Assembly (NCBI GenBank): GCA_032164295.1
Contig: JAJHTX010000013.1
Coordinates: 1,302,001 to 1,366,000, forward strand
Length of the DNA stretch: 64,000 bases
Direction: 5' to 3'
From: Inonotus obliquus
Lineage: Eukaryota > Basidiomycota > Agaricomycetes > Hymenochaetales > Hymenochaetaceae
Position numbers and translations under genes: made by a program. Below, one piece after another: positions 1 to 12,920 of the stretch (position 1 is its first letter; each line of letters opens with the position of its first letter). The notes beneath the pieces were generated by a model. The model made no database searches. It was given only the letters and a program-made list of their open reading frames with translations, and was not told where the DNA came from.

Positions 1-332
1 GTTTTTCACATTGCGAGCTGATACAGATCGTGTATATGGAAAGAAGGCCGTAAGTTCTTTCCGCTCGTCCAGGATCTCCACTTTCACTGATCATGCGCGT
101 ATGCACTATCTATGTCTTTCACACCTCACATGATTTTACGCGTTTACCCTCGCGTACCATTGCACATGCATCTTTACGCATTACTTTCGTCACTATATAG
201 GCGGACGGCTGCGTACTAGTGAAGACGACCCAAGCTGTGCTTGTCACGGAGTACGCTGCGCCGGTGCAAGCCAGTGAGGCGACAACTGTCGTCGAGAAAC
301 TCGCGGATTACCTCAAATCGGTTAACTATTAG
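1..332 (+). CDS. PFY1: Profilin, 3' end (5' part lies outside the window)
   Basis: Profilin binds actin monomers, poly-proline and phosphoinositides and controls actin assembly in the cytoplasm. The last two exons are visible. The first reads FFTLRADTDRVYGKKA up to a donor at about position 50. The second starts after an acceptor near 199 and reads ADGCVLVKTTQAVLV, ending with EKLADYLKSVNY and TAG at 330-332. These match the conserved C-terminal half of fungal profilins: the TLRAD strand, the GKK turn, the VKTTQ strand and the final amphipathic helix ending in Y. The intron of about 150 bases is long for this window. The N-terminal half is cut off by the window edge, so completeness cannot be judged. 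Confidence 0.85.
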
Positions 333-1164
333 ACGTTATGCGTGCCTGCTCCGATTGGACCGCCTCCGATTGGACCGCTCCTCGGAAGACTCGGATAAGC
401 TCTCGCTTAAGCAGTGTGCGTTTGGTTGGATGTGGGTGCGGATTTGTCGTCGGCAGGCTCTTGCGGTTTCCTCTTTTTGTTGATTTCTCTTTTATATGAG
501 ACTAGTGCCCGCAAGGGGATGGACGTATGGTTCAGAAGACAAATACAGACTTCAAGAAGTCGTTGTAGCTAATAAATTTGAGTAAACTTGACTGATCGAT
601 CTTTCCTCAAATTTATGGGAATCGTTTACGTAATATTGTTACCGTTGACATAATCTTTCTGGCGTCTCTTGCTCTCAACATTCAACATTCATGACTTCGC
701 CGATATTGAGGGGTCGATAGATTGCAGAGAATACTATGCTACTGCAGAAAGCTTCATCGCTTTCGGTAGAGATGTGGCAGCTCCCAGGCGTCCTGGATGA
801 AGAAAGTTCCCCCTAATGGTTGGCCTGGTATGTCAAGCGCTTTCGAAGAGAGTCATGCATTTTTACTTCAAGTTCTTCGACGGTGAAGCGTACCGACGTT
901 GAGCGGACCACGACCTGATCCTCCCGGAATGCTCGTTGTTCTTTTAGGAAAGATTTGATGCGAGGGCGTCGAGGCGAAAGGTTGCTCTTTGTGATTTCCC
1001 GTGTCTAGTCAAAATCGTACCGCAGCTGGCCCATATTTACCGTGCTCAACCAGCTGAACTTCTATCATGAACCACGGCCATCATAGTCCCAGGTAAGAGT
1101 GTCCCATGTTCTGCGCTGCAATGAAGCCTAGACGTACTTCACCTGATGTAGCTCGGTAGGATGG
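333..1164. other. Intergenic, no gene recognised
   Basis: The profilin 3' flank and 0.8 kb with no convincing coding stretch. Around 820-850 there is a short stretch resembling the epoxide hydrolase oxyanion region (a GWPG-like sequence followed by a donor-like gtatgt), possibly an older relic of that family, but too weak to call. Confidence 0.4.
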
Positions 1165-2430
1165 ACTTCAGTTTCAAAGCAAATTGAAGTACGGCAACAT
1201 GAACTTACGTATTATACGCGACATGTTAGCTCTGAAGGATACCCCTCCGTACTGGGAATCGGTTGCTACTATCTGAAGTGGCTGGACAACAATCCTCGGA
1301 ATAATGGAACTATATCCGCTCCAGAAGAAAATTATGAAGTTCCTTAGACGGAGATACTTTGGCTCTCCATTATGTTCATGTCAAAGGTCCACGGAGTGAT
1401 GCGATGTCCCTATTCTCCCCGGTAAATGGCCCGATCTCATATCTCACAGCTTGATATGATTCAAGCGCAACAGGTAATCTACTTGGCTTTCATAGAGTCT
1501 TCAAATCGCTGACAATTTGCCGGGATCCCAGTTTTCCAGTAAAAGGCGTATGTCGTCACAGCGCCGCGGAATACTTCTGGATTATTTCCAACGGGTTTCA
1601 TGTCCTCATGACATTATCTGCTATCGACGATTCTGCGACGTGATGGCTGGGACCAAGCCAACAACGCCCATATCCGCTCTTGGTCAATTGATTTGTGTAG
1701 TTCAGGTCAGTAATTGGAAATATGTAACGTCGGCATTCCTTGAGCGGAACCTGAGTATCTTGACGTCAGAGAGCGATGGTATCGAGAACTATGGCGAATT
1801 CACTTGTTATTCACTTCAACATGTTCGCCGATGTCAGATTCCTTCCAGCACTTCCGCCCGATCTGCCCGATGCCGACTTGCCCGACATTGATAAGTGCAT
1901 GCTTAAGCACGGTTATGAGACGCGTAACATAGGCCTCGGATATCTCATCCTCCAGACCAAAATACCAAGGTAAGTCCCTGAATTAGAATCGGGTGGGTCG
2001 TTAAGCAATGAATCCTAGTCTCTTCTGGGACGATTACTATGAAAGAATTCCGCCGTCTCTTGCTGTCTTAGCTACTCGAATTTGATCCTCGCCATATCGG
2101 GGACACCGCCGCGCTTTAGTATTTTGGCGAATCATTCACGACTTCGGTCATAGCTTATTACGCAGCTTCATTTCCGGTCCACTCACCGATATCTAATGAC
2201 GCGGAACTCCGAATAGCAAGAAATTTTCAGCTCCTCGAGTGCCAGTCTGGGAGGGTGTACACCATTCAAGTCCGAGCTGGGTATCTCACCACGAATAACG
2301 TGGCGTATGGAGCTCTCCGTTCAAGTTTCATCCTTTCACTTCCAGCTGTCCAGAGGTGGCCATTTTTCCGCTTTCAACAGTCGAGAAGTACATACCCTTG
2401 GATGATTTTCGCCATTTTGTAAGTACTAAC
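1165..2430 (+). pseudogene. Decayed epoxide hydrolase (EHN/alpha-beta hydrolase) copy
   Basis: Scattered blocks match the intact epoxide hydrolase just downstream, in the same order and orientation. Near 1350-1400 a stretch reads LALHYVHVKGPRSDAM, the strand before the oxyanion loop. Near 1785-1830 another matches the LRIMAS..HFNMF block. Near 2100-2150 lies a degenerate YYLSGSF cap block, and near 2350-2410 one reads RGGHFSAFNS, the catalytic histidine region. Reading frames between blocks are broken by stops and shifts, and the HGWPG loop and the GGDW nucleophile exon are not recognisable. This is an old, head-to-tail tandem duplicate of the gene at 2875. Its borders are approximate. Confidence 0.7.
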
Positions 2431-2874
2431 CAATGGAGCCATATTCTTGTAGAGTAGTCATAGATATTGGGATGCATTAGTATTGTCGAGCTTGCTAACG
2501 GAACAGATTACTGCGCTGATTGAGATAGCGAGATGAGAATGAAAGCAAGCTCGTTCGGAACATGCCGGAATTTTACCTCTTCGAATTTCATCTTTGGAGG
2601 CTTTGGTCACGATCGATCATCACGGTTCTTTCGGATCAGCTATAGCAACCCACCGGACGTATTGCTACTAGCATTCAACCCAGAATCAAATAAATGCGGG
2701 CTTCTTCAATGGAATACGAGCGTCTTATTGTTCTCTTACTTACTTACCGTCACGACATCACCTGCGAGAGATAAGCACTCCTCGGCCTACTCAGGTTAGT
2801 ATTCAATACAGAACATGTTGAAGGGAGATTGCGTTGTTGTGCTAACCACCGCATACCAACAGTGAAGCATCGGC
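2431..2874. other. Upstream region of epoxide hydrolase EH1
   Basis: No gene seen. It holds the presumed promoter of EH1 and the decayed tail of the preceding pseudogene. Confidence 0.4.
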
Positions 2875-4663
2875 ATGCCTTTTAGCGCCCCAGAGAGTAT
2901 CCAAGTCAAATTTCACGATGCAGAGGTCAACGCCATGCTTTCAATCCTCAAAGCCTCTCCATTCCCAGAAATCCCACCGATTGACTCTAATTCACCCTGG
3001 AAATTGGGAGTAGAACATGAATATCTGAAGAAACTGAAGATCATGTTCGAAACTGAGTGGAGATGGGAAGTAGTCGAGAAGAAGATAACTCAGTTTGATA
3101 ACTATTTGGTTCATGATGAACATGGAGGACATGATGGATATGCTTTTGATTTGCATTACGTTCATGCAAAGAGTTTAAGGAGTGATGCAATTCCACTTAT
3201 ACTGCTTCATGGATGGCCTGGTATGTTTGGCGCTTATCGATAAACCGACAGCGGCGTCTTTGTGACTTACCAATCATCTCCAGGAACATTCTTTGATTTC
3301 CATCGAATCATTGAGCCATTGGTCAATCCTAGTGATTCTAGCCTTCCAGCGTACGCTCGAATCTCCGATGACTCATACCATATACTTTCTCACTTCCATT
3401 GAATAGATTCCACGTTGTAGTCCCTTCTTTGCCGGGATACTTTCTCTCAACTTTACCCAGGCGCGAAGGCTTCAACTTTACTCACATTGCCAGCGTCTAC
3501 AATGAGTTAATGGTCAATGTCCTCGGTTACAAGAAATATGTCGGTCAAGGAGGTGATTGGGTAAGCACTCTCATGAAACCCCACTAGTCCCAATACTAAT
3601 TTATATTCACATCGCATAGGGTTCTTTGATACTACGCATAATGGCTAGCACGTATCCTGAACATGTGGCTCTAACCCACTTTAATATGTTCTACGTCGCT
3701 TTTCAACCTGAGAACGACTTATCTGGTTACTCAGAAGCGGAAAAACGGTTTCTGAAACGTTGGAATGAAGTGAAGGATACAGAGTTTGGATATCTTGCAA
3801 TTCAGACTACGAAAGTACGTATGTTCGTTATCATCATCATCAAATCACAAGACACATCTCTGAATCACTGACTGGCATGTTTATTACCGTTGTTGTTGAA
3901 CTTTCACACGACACGACACGAAACCGAAACCAAATCTACGAAACGTAATTTGTATACGACATAGCCTTTCACAATCGGAATGGCAATCGCCTCGTCTCCA
4001 TTAGCAATCCTAACCTACATATGCGATAAGATCTACGGATGGTCCGATCCAGATTTACTCAACCCTTTCGATATCATAGATACAGCTGCTTTATATTACT
4101 TGAGCGGGAGTTTCGCGACATCCGTCGTGATGTATAACCAGGTTCGTTCGTTCGTTCAATAACCCTGTTTCAAAGAAGAGACAAGAGACTGAATGTGGCT
4201 GATGGATCCCCCCTCCCTCCTTTCTCACTCCTCACTCCTCCCCGTTATGTCAACTAGAACGCTAAAGAGTTGGCGGACCTTATGCTACCGGCGTCAGAAG
4301 GGAAATACCTCCTGAAGAATAAATTCGGGTTCTCTGCTTTCGTAAGACCACATTCGCATCTGTATCATACCACTCGTTCAACTAGACATGAAACATCAAT
4401 AGCCGTACGAACTAGGCCGCGTTCCAAGAAAAGTTTTAGAAACATACGGTTCTCTAGCATTTTTCAAAGGTCAGCCTCATTCACCCATTTGTAATCCTGA
4501 GCCGATGAAAGCACGGAGTCGTACTAATCCGAGTCTTTGACCCCATTCGTGTTTATGTTGATCAGAACATCCGAAAGGCGGACATTTCCCGGCTCTCGAT
4601 AGTCCCGTCGAATTCGTAAATGATTTACGCGAGTTTCTCGGGAAGTACTGGGATCGTGATTGA
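2875..4663 (+). CDS. Epoxide hydrolase EH1 (EHN domain + alpha/beta hydrolase)
   Basis: This enzyme opens epoxides to vicinal diols through an ester bond to an aspartate. Eight exons were read. The N-terminal EHN domain begins MPFSAPESIQVKF, with the typical FETEW..W motif near residue 65. The oxyanion motif HGWPG ends exon 1 at 3220. The nucleophile lies in VGQGGDW split from GSLILRIMAS by an intron at 3560-3619. The lid contains YYLSGSF, and the catalytic histidine is in HPKGGHFPAL. The stop is TGA at 4661-4663. All key residues are present, and splice sites join the exons in frame, so the gene looks functional. No signal peptide is evident, so a cytosolic or membrane-associated enzyme is expected. 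It is the only intact plus-strand member in the window and follows a decayed tandem copy. The physiological substrate is unknown. Confidence 0.9.
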
Positions 4664-5004
4664 GATTGCACTACATCCACTAGTAGTACACCACGGTTCA
4701 GTGACAAAGTAACGAGCTTCCCGCAGAATAAATCTCATCAATCAAAGAGCCAGGGACTCGTCACACCTCCGAATACCGAATACCGTCAATCGCAACCATC
4801 GCACTGATAGTCGTATTGCTGATAGTATGTGTGTATGTATGTATGGGATACAGATTGCAAGTGTAGTAGAATGCGCACGCCTGTCAGAGAAACAAATGAT
4901 ATATGAATAGGTATTCAAAAAAACGAAGGATAAACTTGTACCCCACTCGCAAGGAAAAGAAAGGGGCTGCAGGAGCTTTGCCCGATAGGTCGAGAAACAA
5001 TCAA
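4664..5004. other. Convergent 3' region between EH1 and GLE1
   Basis: 341 bases between two converging stops. Contains a short TGTA/TGTG-rich stretch at 4820-4850; no gene seen. Confidence 0.5.
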
Positions 5005-7125
5005 TCATTGAGCCATGATCTTCTCCACCTCAAGGAGACAACGAGCGCGTGAAGCCTGGGCTAGGACCTCAGGACCTCCGAAGCGTTCCTTCTCTGCACC
5101 TGATATGCCCTCGAAGATGAATTGCAGCATCTTGATGAACTGCTTGCCCCAAATCGCCTTCGCGTGTACACCGCCTTCATCAAGTGCAACTGTTGTGCGC
5201 AAACAGAGGGCACGAGTCAGCAGGTTTTATAAGTTTCGCAAAGGAAGAAGGATCGAACGCACCATAGATGATTTCAGGAGCGACAGGTCTACTAAGCATG
5301 GACTTGTTACTCAACAATTGCGAAAGGTATAACCAAAGCCGTCCAGGTCTGAATGGCGCCGGCATTGGATGTCTTGTCTCCATCTTCAACGCAACGAACA
5401 ACATGGCGAAATACAACCTCATCACTCCGGCAATCCGCGTCATCTTTTCCTCCAAATTCTCATCCGATCGTGCACCCCAGCGTTTCTGTTTATCCTTCGC
5501 AGAAAGTGCTTCCCAGCTTTCGTCTTCAACAAGGAGAGGTTCTGTTCCTGCCGCCCAGCACCCAGCGCGTGCACAAAGACGCGCCCAGAAGATGTCGCCG
5601 AGTGCTGGGTAGGCGATGATAAGCGAGACGGCAACACGTGCAAGTGGACCAGCTTGTTGCTTATGCGCGGTTACCTCCGTTTCGGCTTGTGAGATAACTG
5701 CTTTCGAGAAGGAAACGAGTAGTGCGTGGTGCAGAATTTGCGCATGGTCCGGACGGGGCATATTAGGGATAGGTGCAACGATGGCTTTCAATTCTGTACT
5801 CTGTCGCGAAAAGGTGGGAATATGAGCTGATCGCTCTCGTGTAAGGAATGAGTGGCTAACTTACTATGCGGAGGATTTCTCGCTCATCGTCTGTTAGTTG
5901 ACCGATTTTCGGAGTAATCTTCCGTCGCTGTGCGTTCCATAGCTTCTTTAGAGGCGGAGGTGGCGGAGCCTTGTAACCCTCTGGCTCGGGATCAGGAGGT
6001 CGAGGACCTTTCACTCCCCGCATCGTCACATTCTTCAAATACTATGGACGAGCAATCAGTTCCATATCTGAGTGAATATTCACTATAATGAAAATTACCT
6101 TGAGACAACGTATCCCTATCTTCCACATATCCGCACAGTCAAACATGCCTGTCCTCTCCCTCAACTCGATCAGACCTTCGCTCTGAGCCTTCCCTTGCTT
6201 CGCCTTTTCCTCCTTCTCTCGTCTCTCAGCCTCCTCTAGTTCCTTCTTCAATAAGTCCTCCAATTCCTTCTTCTGCTGCTCGTCCTCAGCCTTCTTCTTT
6301 TCCTCTTCTGCTTTCTTCCTCTCCGCTTCCTCTTTCTTTAGCTTCTCTTCCTGTTCACGTTTCTTTCGTTCCTCTTCTTCCCGCTCTTTACGCTGTGCCT
6401 CCTGCAATGCGCGTAACTTATCTTCCTCCTCCTTAATGGCGGTTTCAATACGCTCCCATAGCTCCTTATCGCGTTGCCTCCACTTCTCTCGCATTCGACT
6501 CTCTACCATCGCCATATTCCTACGATGCGACTCCATTGAGTTTCGTAAGAAATCAAGCTCCTTGTTTCGGATGGCATCAAACTGTTGTTGTTCAGCGGTA
6601 TGCTCCCTTCGTTGTTGCTCACGAATACCGTGAAGCGCAGACGACTGGTGTTTTCGCGCTGTGAGCTGCAAGAATCACATCAATACCATAGACCATTTGT
6701 ATTGTATTATCACCCACGAAAGCATCCCTGCGGGTGTTTGACTCCCACTCCTCATAGATATCCACGTGTCGAACATGGTTCCGCACAGATATTACTGTGT
6801 CTGACACAGACTGTTCTTGCTCAGGCGTCCGCCCACTAATGCTGAGTTTACTCCAGTGCCCAAGTAGATCGTCCTCTTCATCTCCGACCTCTTCTTCCTC
6901 GTCATCATCATTATTCGTCTCTACAGATATTTCCAAATCGTACGATACGTCTTCCTCGCCCGAAGATAGTTCATCCTCCGACGAGTCAGTGTCATAAGTG
7001 ATTGGTGCTCGAATACGATTACTGCTCCTGGTGGCTTTGTCAAGACAGAACTTCAGAGACGCTTAAAAGATGACTTACGTCTTTCGTTCTGAAGATGAAG
7101 AGATATGCCTGGCACTTATTCGCAT
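5005..7125 (-). CDS. GLE1: GLE1 mRNA export factor (nucleoporin)
   Basis: Gle1 sits on the cytoplasmic side of the nuclear pore and, with inositol hexakisphosphate, activates the DEAD-box ATPase Dbp5 during mRNA export. The protein, about 600 residues, starts MRISARHISSSS at 7125 and has an acidic N-terminal segment. A long charged coiled coil rich in K, E and R follows (exon around 6671-6100). The helical GLE1 domain contains ITPKIGQLT, then LIIAYPALGDIFWARL, then AIWGKQFIKMLQFIFEGIS near the C terminus. I read five introns. The first acceptor is ambiguous, but only one choice keeps the frame. The last intron joins PEIIY to VALDEGG. The order acidic/coiled coil/Gle1 domain is that of the family. 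Confidence 0.88.
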
Positions 7126-10100
7126 GGCTATAACTGTGTTACGCTACGTGAATGAGCGTGTTCTTGAGGAGACGTTCCTGTGAGAGCGCTTGGCGCACAA
7201 CCAGCCTCAATTGTATTACGTAACAAGAGCTGAGGTAAGCGTGGGAAATACATCGATTAGATCATCAGACTGAGGCGAGTTTGGACATTCGCCGTTGCCA
7301 CGCGCATGAGGCGTGCTGAGATCGTTTCTCTGCTGAGCAGCCGTCTCGTTCCTTAACTTTCACTGGTTTGATCCCAGAGGCTGCATATGTAGTCACGATT
7401 GGCTCGCCAGAAGACTTCTAACAATATGTGCAGAATATCCCTAATCTCTAGCCATCATCTTTCAGACAGCTTGAATTCATTCGTATCTTGTGATCTCTCA
7501 AGTGGTCGCTTTCGCTGAGTGTCCCTTCACGCAGAATGTCACAACTGATGAATTCTTAGGCACCTGTATCATTTCTTAGAATTGCGTTCACCACTCGAAG
7601 AATCAATTATTACGAGGAGGCTTAAGGCTTTTTCAAAGCTTTGAGAATCGCCGAAATGCCCGCAACATATCGAGATTACTACGTGTTACATGCGCCAACA
7701 ATTGATTGGACGACGTACTGATCTATCTTGAACGATACACGAATGCTCTGCCCGTCCTAAATCCTGACCTGACACCAGTGATGCGTGATGGACGCTGATG
7801 AAGACACGAAGATTCCCTGGACTATCTGACCCTTTGGGTATGAGGATGGAGCCGATATTCCCGAAATTTGTAGAAAATCTGACTTCTGAGATCATTGTTT
7901 CGATGGTCTCAGTAAGCGCTTGATGCTTTAAGTCATGGGATGATTTCAATGCACGGGTGCCCAATTGATGTGAATTCCTCGGTATTTCCGCGTTTAAGGA
8001 TGCTTTTCCATTACTTACTGCGGAGGAGAATGCGGGTTGCTTCGCCGCAGAATCGTTGAAGTTGTTTATTTGGCTTAGTTACGACAAACAAGCCAAGCTA
8101 CCTATGAATAACAAACAAGCTCGGATAGCGAAACAACAAAGAAACTTCTATTCCTTCGAGAATTTTGCTTTTCTCCTCAGTATCGCCTATCACCGGGCAC
8201 GAGAGTCAAAGACATTCCTTTTCGGATGTCCACTACGTAGTTCATTCTACGCTTCATAGGCAAATGTTTATATTCAACACCACCATGTCAACGCGGAGCA
8301 TCCGCCCGAAGGGTGCTTCTTCTCTTCCTCGCATACACCGGAATTACGAATGTTGAGCCTCACAATGTGCTCATCAGAAAGAATACCGTCGTCTAGATCT
8401 TCTGCTTCTTCTGCATTCCGAGATCGGGAGCAGCTAGGTTCTCTGCAAGAGTTACTCTCCGACTTTTCCTAGAAGAGATATAGTGCGGCTGTCTCTTTTT
8501 TTGTAAGCCAATGGTGTCGGTGAGCGGTTGAAGAGCTTCACGCAACGCAGGGATGACGTGTTTTCAGATCTCGGGAACACAAGAAGTGTTTAAAGAAAGG
8601 TAGTGTACGTTCCGAGTAACGTATTTTTGAACCAATCGCTTCTTTCCGCCTCCGCTCTATCCCCTTGTGTCACGGAGAAAACATACGAGGGTTGTTCTTG
8701 ACAAGTATACGGACCAATCCAGACCGACCTATTGAAGAAGCCTATTCTCAGTACTTTCGAGCATATGGTTTCAAGATCGACTTACTTTAAAAACAGAGCG
8801 AAAATCCGTCTTGACGAGAAGAACAATAGGCTAATTGTCATCTAACATTGACTTCGCTAGAAGGAGAGCGAAAATGAGGGCGCGGGGTCAGAGGACGGCA
8901 CAAGCGCCTCCGCGCCTCCCTGCATTTTTCAGTTGCGCCATTTATCCCGATTCAGAACAACAGGAATTTGTGTTTGGTAGGCTTCTGCAATAAGTATGAG
9001 CAGTTAAATGAACTTCTGCGCGTAATACTCCATGTGAGAATACACTGGGCGCGTGTCCCGAGCCGCTTTCAGCGCGCGTATTTGACTCCTCATGATAGCC
9101 AAGCAGTGGGCTAGGCATTTTGCTCAACAAAGGCGAATCATCATCGATCCCGATCGGATCCATGAACCGCTTTGGAGGCTCACTGGACGCTTTATTCCCT
9201 AAGCCCGGGACTGTCGAAGCCTTCGGGACTTTCATTAATTAATTTTACCTCCACAATTCGTACTAAAGTCGGAGGATCGTCGCAGATGAGGGGGGAACGG
9301 CCGAGAATCCCTTGGTTGCTCGGTAAACGACTCGGCAGCGACTCGATCGCATTGCTCAATCAACTCACTGTACAGAATTTCTGACATGGGTGCGAAAGTG
9401 GCTTGAATGGGGGGCGTCTCTACTTTTGTTTTAGAGAAAAGCGCTAACCAACTCGGTGAGACCTTGTGCAGAATGCAGGAGAGAGGATCATCTTCTTACC
9501 CTAGAGTAAGCGAGAGCACCGTTTTCATTCTTCTCTTGAAAGCCTCCTTTCCCGCTGTGCGTCTACTTACTCCAGTCCCAGGGGCAGACCTAAAGCTATT
9601 AGAGTTCCATGGTCGTAAGACGGTTCGGTTCGGAAGAGCGCCAGATACTGGACGCTGGTAGAAGGTAAGCCCTCAGCTAAGCGCCGTAATCGTCGACGAT
9701 AGGCGTCTTTAGACAACCTCACAGGCCGCCGCGCAAGGAAGGTAGCCTCAATGAAAATGTACGTAAGCAAACTATAAAATTCAGGCAGGGTGTGTCACGT
9801 GTTGGAATTACATCTCTTCCACCCACCAATACCATCGCCGCCTCTCAAGCAGCGAGCCCATCGTTGTCAAGTTCAAGCCTTCAACCTGAATTGGTGTCTA
9901 CCTTGATCAAGAGATAGTGACAGATATGTCAACAAAGCTGCTTCAGTCTCTACATATTCACTGGCTGGCTATCCTGAAACGCTCGCACGGTTCAGTCCAT
10001 GCGTTTCGAAGATTTGATTGTGGCTTCTCAATATATATAATTTCTCTCCATTCCTTACCTGGTGAGATATTTCCTATCCGGCAGCTCGGCGGGGTTAACC

Positions 10101-10411
10101 TCAGCGAAAGTGGTTCCTATATCCTGGCCTTGTGATTATACACCACAGATCAACGCCTCGCCCTCGTCGCACCGTGCGCCGAAAACTTCTTTCTTGATCG
10201 TCTTGAGAAAAAAAGGGACCCTTCTTGGGAAAAAGAGTTTGCTCTGTTTTGTTGCCGCCTTGGTATTCCGTACACAGCTTCTATGGCCTGGCTTATAATC
10301 CTTGATTTCCGATTAGAAGAGGAGGTTCTGTCTCCCAGACCTGTCTCTGCCTCTGGACTGTAGACTTTGCCTGTACCTCACCTTTCATGAGAGGACGGTC
10401 TCCTTGTTGTC
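7126..10411. other. 3.3 kb gene-poor region
   Basis: No recognisable gene in 3.3 kb. An open stretch on the minus strand at 8942-9235 (starting MKVPKASTVPGLG, 97 codons) and one at 7686-7964 have no similarity I can name and no supporting splice structure. The region may hold old repeat or transposon debris. No terminal repeats were spotted. Confidence 0.4.
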
Positions 10412-12920
10412 ATGAGCGCCACCGATCAGGATGTAGCTGCCTTAACAAGTCAAGCTCACCATTTGTATGTGTAGTGACTTTTCTCGAAATCATGCATCAA
10501 CTAAAGCTCTCAATATAGGATGGCGGCTAAGATGTTCTCTTTAGCCTGCTGTGGTACGTTGTCCGATGCTCATTACACTTCTGCAACCAGTAACCATCCG
10601 CGATAGTAATGTTGTTCTATGACATTCTGATCACGTTCGGAGAGGAGGTCGAGAAGATATGGAAACAGCGGTTCAGTTTTGCTACAATATTATGGTTCAT
10701 GGTATGCCTCGCTCATCCCTCCCGATGATGACGGGACTGAAGCCATTTCTCACACGTTTCAGAATCGATATTTGTCTCCGCTAGGCTACGTAGTCATCAT
10801 CGTCTGTACGATTATTTCATGACCCTGCTGTGGGTTTGATACTGATATCCGATACTCTTCAAGCATTCCACGACAACTGGAGCGACTCTGTTTGCAACCG
10901 CTACATTCTTTACCCCGAGGTTCTCAAGATTTTCACAGCATTCGCTATCGGAGGTTCGTATTTCGTTGTCTTTTTCAAATCCAAACCAACGAAGCGATCG
11001 GAAAACTCAAACGATGATGGGATCAACTGATATATGTTTTTGTTCTCAGTGATTTTCATACTGCGCCTGTACTCTATTTACGGTGGGAGCATGGTCGTGT
11101 TGGTGACATTCTCGGTCCTTTTAGTTGGAGAACTGGCCGTCAAGATTGTAAGTGTGCCTGTCTCTATGTCATATCGCTCCAACAAATCCACAATCCGAAT
11201 CCGAATCCGATCAACTCATGTATCCATTGTATTCAGTGGGCCTTTACCGATGGAACGAGGGTCATTTTACCTCCTGGTATGTTGTATTTGGCAGACCAAT
11301 TCAACCTAATGACCCTGTTTCCGGAGCTGATAAGAACCTGCTTTCTTCTATTAGGTCTGGTCGGGTGCATCCTTACGGGAAAGGGCGACTCGTAAGTTCC
11401 ATTACTTATCCTCTTATCGCATTGCTCTGTTCTGAAGCTAATCCGTTGCTAGGAACGAACGATTTGTCTTTACTTGGGTCGCGGAACTTATTTTTGGTGC
11501 GTTCTATTCGGATTTTGCCTTCTTCCCCACCTTCGTTTGATACTCACGTGTCTCTCGTGGTCTTGGTATTTGGAAATTGTACGAATTGGCGCGGATTGGA
11601 ATCTGCAGATTCTGTCGTCTTTATCGCTACTTTATCACGTACACTCGTAATTTACCGCAGGCACCGTCAAGGCGCTGCTATTCCTTTGATCAAGATTATG
11701 ATGCGAGATGGTGGGGATGTCCTAGACAATTCGTTTATAGTGATTACTGATAGTCATTATACCATTAGGTATCGTCTATTTTCTTGTCATTTTTGTCGCC
11801 AACGTCGTCACTGTAGCACTGTTTCTCGTAAGTTCCACTACTGTGCCTCGATAGCAGCTCTATTGCTAACGTGGACTACACAGGCGCTTCCTGTAAGACA
11901 AAGCTTTTGAGGGGTTTCACTTTCAGCTAATGAAACTGTGCCATTTTTTCCTAGCCCGATCTGAAAGCTGTAAACGCAAGCTTCAGCACTCTGATTACAA
12001 GTCTCATGGTCTCACGGCTAATCCTGAACCTCCGGAGCCAAGCTATGCGCCCACATGCTGCTGTGGTATCCTATCCATCTAGCCAAATCCGTACAGACCA
12101 GGAACACGATCTTCGCATCACGTCAACTGTCATTGGCAATCTCGGAGAGCCCGTTGAAAGCAGTTGGTTTGATGGCGGCGACGAGAAGGCAGAGGCGGAG
12201 CGCTATGCGATGGAAAATTTAAAGATGAAGAAGCAGGTGAACCGCTCCACTACTGCCGTAGGCGCTGGCATCGCATCTGGGTCTGCAACAACCTCCACAC
12301 CAAACCAGATCGTTGTTGAAGTTACGCAAACGCGGAGCGTAACGACGGACCTTCGCTTGCGGGAGGAGCACGCACACTCGGACTATTACCCATACCAGCA
12401 TCCCACATACCCGACTCCGCACCCATACCAATACCGAATCGACGGCAGTTTTAGCTTATCAACCGAAGACGTTGGTAGCGAGGAGATATACTCACGCGCT
12501 GCCCCCTCTTCGGCGCTCTCACATTCATCAAGACCCGGCGCTCTGGGAGTAGGCCTGGGAGAAGGTGGACGTCCATGGAGCGCGCGAAGTGAACGTGCCA
12601 TACGTCAGACGCGTGCGCGGGAGCAAGATTACCGACTTGATTACGATAAGGACAATGAGAATGAGAACGAGAGCACGACAGAGGCTGAGAAGAGTAGTGC
12701 AAATTCTTCAGATCATAATCACACGCGTCCAGGGCGACGAAGGTTAGAAAATGAGGCAGCGGATAATCAAAGACGCGTGGACGGTGCTGATTACGGAGGT
12801 GTATGGCGGCCTCCACCAGACTGGATGCTTGAGAACGTAGATGCTCGAGAGCTCGGAAGACCTCGGCGGTCACGGCGAAGACGCAGTCGATCTCGTGGCC
12901 GACGGCCTAGTACCTCGTGA
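10412..12920 (+). CDS. DUF6533-family multi-pass membrane protein with long basic tail
   Basis: This is a basidiomycete-expanded family of predicted seven-helix membrane proteins of unknown function. About thirteen exons join in frame. They begin MSATDQDVAALTSQ and continue into the DUF6533 signature YDILITFGEEVEKIW..FS..ILWFMNRYLSPLGY. Helical segments follow (IFILRLYSIYGGS, then WAFTDGTRVILPPG). The family's closing block PDLKAVNASFSTLITSLMVSRLILNLRS starts just before 12006. The last exon then adds about 290 mostly hydrophilic residues rich in S, E and R, ending in an arginine-serine run (RRSRRRRSRSR) before TGA at 12918-12920. That tail is unusually long and basic compared with family members I know and is probably cytoplasmic. 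Ligand and function are unknown. Confidence 0.8.

Noticed and set aside
4742..5008. Minus-strand frame after the GLE1 stop
   Set aside because: It overlaps the GLE1 stop in another frame and has no recognisable motif; it is part of the convergent 3' region.
8942..9235. Minus-strand frame of 97 codons starting MKVPKASTVPG
   Set aside because: No family, no introns and no neighbouring exons; length is compatible with chance in this composition.
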